Assembly (NCBI RefSeq): GCF_042646425.1
Contig: NZ_JBHRTR010000027.1
Location: 1 to 64,000 of the forward strand
Length of the DNA stretch: 64,000 nt
Reading direction: 5' to 3'
Source: Marinibaculum pumilum
GTDB lineage: Bacteria; Pseudomonadota; Alphaproteobacteria; Ferrovibrionales; Ferrovibrionaceae
Position 1 is the first letter of the stretch; each line of letters starts with the position of its first letter. Positions 48,101 to 52,842 of the stretch are shown in pieces. Position numbers and translations under genes: made by a program. The notes below the pieces were generated by a model. That model was not told the DNA's origin. It saw only the letters and a program-made list of their open reading frames with translations, and made no database searches.

Positions 48101-51100
48101 CACCGGTTCCGTTGCCGTCCAGCCGGTCGTCGCCTTCGCCGCCAAGCAGGCTGTCATCGCCGTCGCCGGCGTAGAGTAAGTCGTCGCCGGCGGCGCCAGA
48201 CAGGAGGTCGGCGCCGGCATCGCCCCTCAGCTGGTTGGCGCCGGGATCGCCGGCCAGGGTGTCGTCATGCTGGCTGCCTTGGACATCCTCGATTCCAATC
48301 AGCGTGTCGCCGGTTGCCCAGCCGGCGGCCGTCCCGGCAGCCAGATCGATACCGACGCCCTGGCTGGCCGCATAGTAGTTGACGCCATCCACACCGTCGC
48401 CGCCATCCAGCAGATGATTGCCGGCGCCCTGTACGATCAGGCCGTCATTGCCGCCGCCGCCCAGAAGGGTGTCGTCGCCGCCATCCCCACTTTCCAGTAG
48501 ATCGCCGCCGTCAAGACCGGAAAGGAAATTGTCCTGGCCGTCGCCGATCAACCTGTCCGAACCGGCCGACCCCTCGACCTGCTCAATGTCGTAGAATTGT
48601 ACATCGGGCTCGACGACACCGTAGGGGACGACATGCCCGAAGACCGCGATGCCTTCGCCGCCGGAAAGGGTGACAGTCACCGCCCGACCGAGCTGCTCAT
48701 CGGTTCCGACCAGGGAAAATGCGATGGTATCGGTGCCGGCTCCACCATGGACCGTATCCCTGCCGGCGCCGACGTCCAGATAGTCGTCGCCCGCGCCGCC
48801 CTGCATCAGGTCGTCACCATAGCCGCCGAGGAGGCGGTTGCCTTCGTCATCGCCGGTCAGGGTGTCGGCCAGGTCGCTGCCGATCAGGCCCTCCACCGAG
48901 ACGTAGGTGTCGCCGGCGGCATCGCCGGCGCCGGGACCGCCGGAAAGATCGGCGGCCACGGCAGTGCGGGCGCCGGCATAGCTGGCCAGGTCCAGCCCAT
49001 CGCCCCCGTCCAGCAGATCCGCGCCGCCGCCGCCCGCAAGCGTGTCGTCGCCCGCGGCCCCCTGCAGGTCGTCGGCGCCATCCTCCCCTTCCAGCAGGTC
49101 GCTGCCGGCGCCACCCTGCAGGGTGAAGGAGAGCGGCCCGGAGACGAGAAAATCGTCTGCCGTCAGATCCGCCAGATCCGTGTCCTGCAGGACCAAGTCT
49201 ACAGTGCCGTCATTGTCGAAGTCGAAGCCGACATCGGCGCCCTGCTGCGTGCCAGTCGCGAGCGCCGCAGCCCCATCGGCAAACAGGGACAGACCGACCA
49301 GGTCGATGACGTCGTCGCCGTCCTGGTCGAAATCGGTGATGGTGTCGGTGCCAAGGTTCGGCGCGGTCGGGGAATCTCCCCACGAGCCGTACTGGCCGCC
49401 GGCGAAATGGCCATAGATGAAGCGATCGTCGCCGGCACCGCCGGTCAGCAGGTCGGACCCGGCATCGCCGGACAGGCTATCCCGCCCGGCGCCGCCGGCC
49501 AGGATGTCCGCGCCGTCCCGCCCGCGCAGAAGGTTGCGTGCGCCGTCGCCGGTTACCGTGTCGTCGAAGCCGGTGGCCGCGACCTCCTCGATGCCGCTCA
49601 GGCTGTCGCCGCTGGCGGCGCCGCCCAGGGTGCCCGTGACCAGGTCGACCGATATCGCCGCGGCGGCGGCGCCATAGTCGAGCATATCCCGGCCGTCGCC
49701 GCCCTCCAGCTCGTGAATGCCGCCGCCGGGCGCGTGAAGCGTGTCGTTGCCCGCGCCGCCCACAAGGCTGACCCAGTCGGTCAGGCCGGTGCCGCCCGCC
49801 GGGCCGGCAAACAATTCGTCGTCCCCGCTATGGCCGAACAGGGTGTCGGCGCCGCCACCGCCGATGACAGTGTCGCGACCGGCGCCGCCTTCGACCAGGT
49901 CGGCGGCCGTGCTGCCGGCGATGCTGTCGTCGCCATTGCCGGCATAGATGCCGGTGAGGCCGAAATCGTTATGGACCGTGACGGTGTCGTCGCCGCCACC
50001 GCCGGTTACAAAGGTCCATCCCGCCGCGCTGGTAACGGTGACGGTGATCCGGTCGTTGCCGTCCTCGCCATCCGCATAGGCGCCATTGGCGCGCGTGATG
50101 ATGTCGATGACATCGTCGCCGTCGCCGCCATCGCCGTAGGCAGAGCTGCTATCGGTCGTGATCGAGATGGTATCGTCACCGTCACCGCCATCAGCGTTGG
50201 CATGGCCACTGTTGGTCGTAATCGTGACGGAATCGTCGCCATCACCACCATCGCCGCTCGCGTCCCCGGTGTCGGTCGTAATGGAGATCGTGTCGCTGCC
50301 GCTCTCTCCGCGCACATTTGCGTTGCCGGTCGCGGTTTCGACAGTGAGGCTGTCATCTCCGGTGCCTCCATAAATCGAGGCAAAGGCCTGATCGGAAAGA
50401 ATGTCAACCGTATCGTCGCCATCGTCGCCATAAGCGACGACAGTGCCATCAACGGCCGAAATCCCCAGGAGGTCGTCATCCGCACCGCCACGGAGAGAGG
50501 CTGAGCCGTCCTGCATCGTCAGGTCGAGCGTATCCTGGCCATTGCCGCCATTACCAGTGACTGTGCCGGCTGCCATCGTCGTGGTGATCAGGTCCGCACC
50601 ATCACCGCCGTTCAGATATTCCAGCCCGCTGGCGACGACACCGCCGTCGAGCGTGTCATCGCCGTCGCCGCCCGAGAGACTGTCGGCGCCATTGCCCCCT
50701 TCGAGCCGATTGGCGCCAGCGTCGCCGGTGAGGGTATCGTCATGGTCGGAGCCGACTAGGTCTTCGATGCCGGCGAGGGTGTCGCCAGCGGCGGCGGCAC
50801 CTGTGATGCCGGCGCCCAGATTGACCGCCACGGCCGACGCGGCGTTGATGTAGCTCAGGACGTCGGTGCCTGCGCCGCCGTCATAGAGGTCGGCGCCCGC
50901 ACCGTTGGCGATGATCGTGTCATCACCGGCGCCACCGGACAGGCTGTCATTGCCGTCGTCGGAGACCAGCGAATCGTCGCCCAGCCCGCCGTCCAGGCTG
51001 TTGTCGCCGCTGCCGGCCTGTAGGGTATCGTTGTGGTCGGAGCCGAGCAGGTTCTCGATGCTGTTGAAGACATCGCCCAGCGCTTCCGCCCCGGCCAGGC

Positions 51101-51365
51101 CGCCATGCTGGACATGTGCCCGCACCCCTTCCGACGCGTCCGCATAGGACGCCGTGTCGCTGCCGGCGTCGCCGCGCAGGGTGTCGGCGTCCAGCCCGCC
51201 GATCAGGGTGTCGTCGCCGTCGCCGCCTTCCAGGCGGTCATCGCCTTCGTCGCCAAAGAGGACATCGCCACTGCCGAGGCCCGAGAGGGTATCGTTTCCG
51301 GCGAGCCCGTGGAGGGTGTCCTCCAGTTCCGTGCCGTCGATAGCGTCGTCGCCGGGCGTGCTCAC
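36147..51365 (-). CDS. Giant RTX (haemolysin-type calcium-binding repeat) protein, about 5072 residues
   Basis: Paralogue of the downstream giant gene (163 bp away, same strand) and built the same way: GGxGxDxLx repeats with ASY...GVxVDL inserts. The order of rarer modules is the same. A ladder of about 20-residue acidic repeats is encoded at 49915-50650. A serralysin C-terminal-like module at 49141-49431, an FSLVG module at about 48545-48725 and a second serralysin-like module at 47530-47812 follow. Then come about 11 kb of repeats and a final module (36150-36402) ending DDFLI. Eleven EGVRAH-type units occur, from about 51.1 kb down to 38.1 kb. The start is taken at GTG 51365 (AGGGG 9 nt upstream). 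It is the codon that aligns with the paralogue, giving a shared TPGxDxxDGTxLxDTLHGLAG N-terminus; a further 24 codons of open frame lie upstream. No signal peptide or catalytic domain is seen. Confidence 0.9.
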   Translation of the reverse strand: MSTPGDDAIDGTELEDTLHGLAGNDTLSGLGSGDVLFGDEGDDRLEGGDGDDTLIGGLDADTLRGDAGSDTASYADASEGVRAHVQHGGLAGAEALGDVFNSIENLLGSDHNDTLQAGSGDNSLDGGLGDDSLVSDDGNDSLSGGAGDDTIIANGAGADLYDGGAGTDVLSYINAASAVAVNLGAGITGAAAAGDTLAGIEDLVGSDHDDTLTGDAGANRLEGGNGADSLSGGDGDDTLDGGVVASGLEYLNGGDGADLITTTMAAGTVTGNGGNGQDTLDLTMQDGSASLRGGADDDLLGISAVDGTVVAYGDDGDDTVDILSDQAFASIYGGTGDDSLTVETATGNANVRGESGSDTISITTDTGDASGDGGDGDDSVTITTNSGHANADGGDGDDTISITTDSSSAYGDGGDGDDVIDIITRANGAYADGEDGNDRITVTVTSAAGWTFVTGGGGDDTVTVHNDFGLTGIYAGNGDDSIAGSTAADLVEGGAGRDTVIGGGGADTLFGHSGDDELFAGPAGGTGLTDWVSLVGGAGNDTLHAPGGGIHELEGGDGRDMLDYGAAAAAISVDLVTGTLGGAASGDSLSGIEEVAATGFDDTVTGDGARNLLRGRDGADILAGGAGRDSLSGDAGSDLLTGGAGDDRFIYGHFAGGQYGSWGDSPTAPNLGTDTITDFDQDGDDVIDLVGLSLFADGAAALATGTQQGADVGFDFDNDGTVDLVLQDTDLADLTADDFLVSGPLSFTLQGGAGSDLLEGEDGADDLQGAAGDDTLAGGGGADLLDGGDGLDLASYAGARTAVAADLSGGPGAGDAAGDTYVSVEGLIGSDLADTLTGDDEGNRLLGGYGDDLMQGGAGDDYLDVGAGRDTVHGGAGTDTIAFSLVGTDEQLGRAVTVTLSGGEGIAVFGHVVPYGVVEPDVQFYDIEQVEGSAGSDRLIGDGQDNFLSGLDGGDLLESGDGGDDTLLGGGGNDGLIVQGAGNHLLDGGDGVDGVNYYAASQGVGIDLAAGTAAGWATGDTLIGIEDVQGSQHDDTLAGDPGANQLRGDAGADLLSGAAGDDLLYAGDGDDSLLGGEGDDRLDGNGTGADLFDGGSGFDTLTYDYASAGVTLDLAAGTGAGFASGDTLVAIEEVWGSNNHADEISGDAAANRLIGLGGDDTLAGADGDDTLAGHSGDDLLTGGGGNDTFVYGWFAEGVHGRYVGPSSAVGLTTVTDFDQDGDDVIDVKALGLFDDAAAVLATGVQDGADVRFDFDGDGATDLVLQGIGLAALGTVDFVVGSPDQPLNNFYLSSDLSETLEGGDDGEHLVGGGGHDTLSGNGGADALAGESGNDVLIGGTGRDLLDGGDGVDRADYSGSAEAVDIDLATGSGSGGTAQGDTLTGVEYLTGSSHDDNLVGDSAANRLEGGAGDDTLTGGLGADTLRGDTGTDTASYAGASEAVRAHVTFGGLAGAEALGDVFNSIENLLGSDHDDTLQAGSGDNSLDGGLGDDSLVSDDGNDSLSGGAGDDTITANGAGNDLYDGGAGSDFLSYINAASAVTVDLGAGTTGGAAAGDTLTGIEDLEGSHFADSLVGDAGANRLFGNSFLDTLEGGDGDDTLDGGGGGDSLVGGAGSDWASYAANTHGVQVDLATGATGLGAAGDTLVGIENLEGSAEADSLTGDSGDNSLAGGAGDDVLNGGAGADLLDGGAGIDTASYAGAASAVTVDLETGTVGGAAAGDTLSGIENLVGSDHDDSLTGDSLGNRLDGGAGDDRLAGGDGDDSLYGGTGNDRFDASGGGADIYDGGDTALADGGFFDVVDYTGATAAISVDFAAGTTGGFAAGDSYIDIDRIVGTGFDDTLVGTVGSQHWIGGAGDDSLSGGEGDDQILGGAGNDILDGGDGNDYLVSGVFNSDTAEGGSNSLFGGAGDDFLVGDGGGGSEYFDGGSGSDAVSYTYAHSGVAVDLQAGTTGGGASGDTLVGIESLVGTKFDDTLTGDDGANHLLGGGAGDDLLTGGAGDDTLDAGRDPLATPGEATLVGGAGNDSMLGGLGDDILNGGLGADTLRGDAGSDTASYAGAAEAVRAHVTAGGLAGAEALGDVYNSIENLLGSDHNDTLQAGDATGNDLDGGLGNDSLVSAAGDDSLSGGAGDDTLVANGAGADLYDGGAGTDLIDFGNADAGVGIDLAAGTGSGFAAGDTVAGIENVAGSDHDDTIVGDSLDNGVTGGAGADSLSGAAGADSLTGGAGDDTLDGGDGDDSLLGGDGDDQIAGDAGADTLLGAEGADTLSGGDGDDSLAGSNGDDSLDGGAGDDTLSGLGDGADSFDGGAGTDLVDFTDATGPVTVDLAAGTGGGYAAGDSFAGIEQVNGSAYADSLTAGSEAARLSGGGSNDTLTGGAGDDSLLGGAGNDLLAGAGAGADLLDGGAGSDTVSYADAGSGVALDLGSGTTSGGAAGDTLAGVEHLSGSAHDDSLSGDSLDNTITGGAGADALAGAGGADRLEGGDGDDTLTGGAGADTLRGDGGSDTASYAGAGEGVRAHVVYGGLAGADALGDVFNGIENLLGSDQNDTLQGAAGANRLDGGLGDDSLVAADGDDTLTGGAGNDSLVANGDGADLYDGGAGTDGVSYINAAAGVAVDLGAGTTGGGAAGDTLTGIENLTGADSHADSLTGDSLDNVLSGLGAADTLSGGDGDDTLLGGAGNDVLAGGAGSDSLDGGAGSDTVSYADAGSGVAVDLGTGTTGGGAAGDTLTGVEHLAGSDHDDSLSGDSLDNTIAGGAGADALAGAGGADRLEGGDGDDTLLGGAGADTLRGDGGSDTASYAGAGEGVRAHIVYGGLAGADALGDVFNGIENLTGSDHNDTLQGAVGANRLDGGQGDDSLVAADGDDTLTGGAGNDSLVANGDGADLYDGGLGTDGVSYINAAAGVAVDLGAGTTGGGAAGDTLTGIENLTGADAHADSLTGDSLDNALSGLGGADTLSGGDGDDTLLGALGNDVLDGGAGDDLLSGGDGSDTVSYGDATSGVSVDLATGVTGGGAGSDTLDGIEHLSGSGHDDTLSGDSLDNTVTGGAGADSIEGAAGADRLEGGDGDDTLVGGLGADTLRGDGGSDTASYADAAEAVRAHLQYGGLAGAEALGDVYAGVENLIGSDFDDTLQANDLDNSLDGGAGDDLLSSWDGDDSLFGGAGDDTLAANGAGADLYDGGAGIDELSYLNAAAGVTVDLAADSTDGGAAGDTVTGVENLTGSDFGDTLTGDSLDNVLTGLDGDDRLTGNDGDDLLSGGLGADTLIGGAGRDTVSFAGAEEGVRAHLQYGGLAGAEALGDVYNGIEVLIGSNLGDTLQADSGDNLLDGGLGNDCLTAWDGDDTLTGGAGNDTLVANGGGADLLEGGAGIDLVSYYNATSGVVLDLGAGTAGGWATGDTLTGIENLEGANSHGDTLTGDGGANTLRGLGGADLLDGGDGADRLEGGSFADTLVGGLGADTLRGDGGSDTASYAGAAEGVRAHLQYGGLAGAEALGDVFNSVENLIGSDHNDTLQADAADNRLEGGAGDDLLSSADGNDSLIGGTGDDTMAANGAGSDLYDGGAGVDEVSYYNAGSGIAVDLGAGTTGGGATGDTLTGIEHLEGASGFADTLAGDGAANRIAGIGGADVLSGAGGDDSLLGGGGDDTLNGGAGADLIDGGGGTDTASWAGAAEGVSVDLGSGTTGGGAAGDTVTGIEDLVGSAHADSLTGDSLNNRIDGGDGNDILSGGIGIDRLYGEGGDDTLVGGAGTDRFWGGDGVDTASYAGSAEGVRAHLQWGGLAGADALGDLFFDVENLVGSDHGDTLQANDLDNSLEGGAGDDLLSSWDGDDSLAGGSGDDTLAANGAGADRYDGGAGTDEVSYYNAAAGVVIDLGSGTTGGAAAGDTLAGIENLEGAAGSADTLTGDGAANRIGGIGGSDVIDGGAGDDTLSGDSGDDSLTGGLGSDLLSGGDGYDTALYAGAGSGVAVDLGAGTTGGAAAGDTLQSIEHLSGSGHDDSLTGDSLNNNLYGQAGADLLSGGAGGDRLYGGDGDDTLTGGADADTLRGEGGTDTASYAGAAEGVRVHLQWGGLAGADALGDILIGVENLVGSDHGDTLQADSGDNRLEGGDGDDLLSSWDGDDSLFGGAGDDTMAANGGGADLYDGGTGSDRVSYINAASALSVNLAAGLIAGAGAGDTLTSIEQVEGTGHDDSLTGDDGDNIFWGLAGDDELAGGDGDDTLNGGAGDDLLTGGGGADLLTGGDGTDTASYAATGSGVGVNLDGSAGTGGAAGDSLAGVENLIGSAFDDTLTGDSLDNRFTGGAGADIIAGGGGIDLVSYAEEGSAAFVDLDLGTTGGAAAGDSLSGIEQLEGTASGDTLIGDAAANTFWGFDGADALIGGAGDDTLHGGDGDDTLRGGLGADVLRGDGGTDTASYAAATEGVQAHVQYGGLAGAFALGDIYNSIENLRGSSHDDTLQAANSSDNRLEGGQGDDLLASADGDDSLYGEDGDDLFAANGTGDDLYDGGAGNDTADYRNAEAGLSIDLGAGTTGGWAAGDTLTAVENLIGSDFDDTLTGDSLDNSLEGDAGADLVAGGAGDDSLRGGDGDDVLVGGAGADELKGDAGDDTVSYAGAGEAVYADIGLQNGGTTGDAAGDTYYSIENLTGSGHDDTLRGSYQENRIEGGDGDDQIFGFAGDDVLAGGAGADLLDGGDGTDTASYAGASAAAEVNLDLDWTSGSASGDTLIGIEYLTGTDYDDTLGGDAAGNRLEGGAGGDRLYGYQGDDTLVGGDGDDSLRDGVGSDLVLGGAGNDRIYADRETAPDGDLYDGGDGIDLVDYFQAYGAVAVNLASGETGGGAAGDTLIGIEGIAGTFGADTLIGNDGDNFFYVYVGADYVDAGGGNDAVSISDPYVAYFDMTVLGGAGDDTLTASGYLNGGDGEDSLSGHVGNDLLEGGSGRDILYGAFADDTLLGGEGDDSLEGGAGDDELLGGAGSDTLKGGGGSDTLIGGEDGDGDDVFAFDLADLSAVATDTIVDFDQAGDDVLDLTDLNLFASPADALATAFQQGSDVALDFDGDAHVDLLLQNTLLATMGEDDFLI
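39830..42180 (-). repeat. Segmental duplication, copy in the 5072-residue RTX gene
   Basis: Partner of 26300-28650. Long runs of identity, such as the stretch ending in the CCCCATTGCAG anchor, indicate recent duplication or gene conversion between the two genes. Boundaries are approximate, because the surrounding repeats are also related. Confidence 0.8.
42391..44136 (-). repeat. Two tandem 873-bp units (291 codons each) within the RTX gene
   Basis: Several anchors recur at exactly 873 bp. CTGACSGTGTCGCTGCC lies at 42391, 43264 and 44137; CATTGGCGACCAGGC at 42731 and 43604; CCGCCTTCCAGGCGGTC at 43051 and 43924. The period is 291 codons, in frame, and covers three sub-units: SYxDAGSGV, EGVRAH and INAAAGV. 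The two copies differ by scattered substitutions. Confidence 0.9.
49915..50650 (-). repeat. Ladder of ~20-residue acidic repeats (5072-residue RTX protein)
   Basis: About a dozen units of 20-22 residues, such as GDGGDGDDSVTITTNSGHAN and GDGGDGDDVIDIITRANGAY. Thr/Ile-rich strands alternate with Asp/Gly turns. This region is visibly less GC-rich than the flanking nonapeptide repeats. It is colinear with 31905-32375 of the paralogue. Confidence 0.8.
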
Positions 51366-51437
51366 AGGCGAATTCCCCTGAAAATCTTTCGAATTGCGAC
51401 CGTATCCGAAGCAGCCTAGTCGCGGCTTCGGCGGCAC

Positions 51438-51458
51438 TCAACCCAGGGATTGCTGAAT
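51438..51458. promoter_or_regulatory. Motif shared upstream of both RTX genes (copy 2)
   Basis: The plus strand reads TCAACCCAGGGATTGCTGAA plus T, 73 bp before the GTG start of the 5072-residue gene. About 15 of 21 positions match copy 1, at nearly the same distance from the start codon. Confidence 0.4.
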
Positions 51459-51479
51459 TTTTCGAGACACGACCATGAG

Positions 51480-51507
51480 AATATGAATGTATGACTTGGT
51501 CGCGCAA
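51480..51507 (-). promoter_or_regulatory. Candidate sigma-70-type promoter for the RTX locus
   Basis: On the minus strand TTGCGC (51507-51502) and CATATT (51485-51480) are separated by 16 bp, in the AT-richest stretch upstream of the first giant gene. Both hexamers are imperfect. Confidence 0.3.
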
Positions 51508-51793
51508 TGTCCCTGAACGGGACGAATCGTCACCCATCCGCCGCCCCGTCCCTGTCCGGCACAGCGGAGATCACATACAAGCAAGAATTGTACCCGCCCG
51601 ATCTGATACAGCGAACCGGATATCCCGGCCGCATTGCGAGCGGATCATTCGGAGCATGCAGACAATGCGTGATACGGGGCCGCTATTGCCACCCGCAATG
51701 GATCAATACTGCGCGGCATATGCCGGCATTGGACCCGAAGGCCGGGCCGGCGAGATACAGGCCGGCGAGAACCATGACTGCGGCTGAAGCAAG

Positions 51794-51808
51794 TCCCGCC
51801 ATGCGGGA
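51794..51808 (-). terminator. Short hairpin downstream of tRNA-Ala
   Basis: TCCCGC and GCGGGA form a 6-bp stem around CAT, just past the CCA end of the tRNA gene. A CTTTT lies before the stem on the transcript; no T-run follows. It may be a weak terminator or a processing stem. Confidence 0.3.
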
Positions 51809-51812
51809 AAAG

Positions 51813-51888
<76 letters not shown>

Positions 51889-52082
51889 ATCCGGGTCCCG
51901 CTTCGGGCATCGTGACGATGCCCGCCGGGCGGCGCGGCAATCCCTGGCCTGGCCATCGCTGCCCCTGCGCGCTTCCGGGACCGGGTCCCTGGCAGCGGCG
52001 GGTAGCGGCGGCCGGCCGGCGGCGCCTTGGGAAGCGCCGCGCGGCAGGGTGCCGGCGAGAGCGGGAACATAAGCAGGTGGCG

Positions 52083-52118
52083 GGCCGGGTGCAAGCGATT
52101 TTCCGCTTGCCCCCGGCC
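52083..52118 (-). terminator. Long hairpin between the FYDLN-acid gene and tRNA-Ala
   Basis: Arms of 15 nt (GGCCGGG-T-GCAAGCG and CGCTTGC-C-CCCGGCC) with a single mismatch surround ATTTTC. It lies 84 bp past the stop codon of the FYDLN-acid gene. No T-run follows, so factor-independent termination is uncertain; RNA processing upstream of the tRNA is an alternative. The rest of 51889-52201 shows nothing recognisable. Confidence 0.45.
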
Positions 52119-52201
52119 GTTGTGCAACCGCCCCGTCCCGGCATGGGGCGGGGTGCTGCGGCGTCGCGTCCTGGCGGCCAGACCGGGGTCCGGCCGGCCG
52201 G

Positions 52202-52525
52202 TCAGCTGTCCTCTTCCTCGTCGTCGCCGGAGACGACGTCGCCGACATCGCTGTCGTCGTCATCGTCCATGTCGTCTTCCAGGAAATCGTCGACCTCGTC
52301 GTCGACTTCCTCGTCATCGTCGTCGCCGGACTTGGCCGTGGTGGCGGCAGCGGCGGGCTTCTCCTTCGGCTCCGCCTCGCGCTTCTTGGCGCGCGGCGCC
52401 TTCGGCTGCTCGACAACGAACTCGGTGCCGCATTTCGGGCAGACGATCGGCTCCTTGTTGAGGTCGTAATAGGCCGCGCCGCATCCGGCGCAGCGCCGCT
52501 TCGTGCCCAGTTCGGGTTTCGCCAT
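52202..52525 (-). CDS. TIGR02300-family (FYDLN acid domain) protein
   Basis: A 107-residue protein with an N-terminal zinc-ribbon-like motif: Cys12-x2-Cys15 and Cys29-x2-Cys32 flank AAYYDLNKEPIVCP, the FYDLN signature. A Lys/Ala-rich linker and an extremely acidic tail of Asp and Glu follow. The family is conserved in alphaproteobacteria, usually beside aroA as here; its function is unknown. Metal binding by the four cysteines and interaction of the acidic tail with basic partners are inferences. It is divergent from aroA. Confidence 0.95.
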   Translation of the reverse strand: MAKPELGTKRRCAGCGAAYYDLNKEPIVCPKCGTEFVVEQPKAPRAKKREAEPKEKPAAAATTAKSGDDDDEEVDDEVDDFLEDDMDDDDDSDVGDVVSGDDEEEDS

Positions 52526-52842
52526 CCTCGCACTCTTCCTTAGTCTTCGGGCCGCCGGCCCGGAAACGGCCCCACCCCGTCCCTGCCGGATCGCCTCGTC
52601 CTATCCGGGTCGTCCCGGCCGCGCGACAGGCGGCGTGACGGGCGGCGCGGGATTGTGATAAACGCCGCCCATAAGTCAATCGTCCCGATGGCGCGTTCCT
52701 GCGACCGGCCCCCGGACGGGCGTTCCGGCAACCGGTCCAATCCGGTTCCGGCGGCGACCCACGGCGCCCCTTTCTGTCCGGGGCGACCACCGGCAGGCCC
52801 CGTGCGGGAGGCGCCGTCACGGACAGACCCGACCGGACCATC
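52526..52842. other. Divergent intergenic region, FYDLN-acid gene / aroA
   Basis: A 317-bp stretch without a gene. It must carry promoters in both directions. GGGCGGC at 52640-52646 and GCCGCCC at 52664-52670 form an inverted repeat around a lower-GC spacer (ATTGTGATAAAC), a possible operator or promoter spacer. I see no clear sigma-70 hexamer pair. Confidence 0.4.

Larger units (their letters stand above)
51366..51812. other. Intergenic region between the RTX gene and tRNA-Ala
   Basis: This 447-bp stretch is markedly less GC-rich than the rest of the window and holds no convincing gene. It contains the shared motif, the candidate promoter, a short inverted repeat GTCCC-TGAAC-GGGAC at 51509-51523 and a hairpin next to the tRNA. 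It is probably the control region of the RTX locus. Confidence 0.6.

Noticed and set aside
39411..48179. A plus-strand open frame of about 2900 codons opposite the RTX gene, with more at 28463-32740 and 33476-36067
   Set aside because: These are antisense shadows. The GGxGxDxLx codons leave complementary frames free of stops. Their translations are Val/Gln/Ala-rich low-complexity text without family similarity.
22904..51365. CRISPR-like or satellite repeats
   Set aside because: Units are in-frame multiples of 9 or 291 codons with protein-level conservation and no constant repeat/unique spacer alternation. They are coding RTX repeats.
51491..51787. A 98-codon plus-strand open frame between the RTX gene and the tRNA
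   Set aside because: Composition is not protein-like, it has no recognisable family or ribosome binding site, and it lies in the probable control region.
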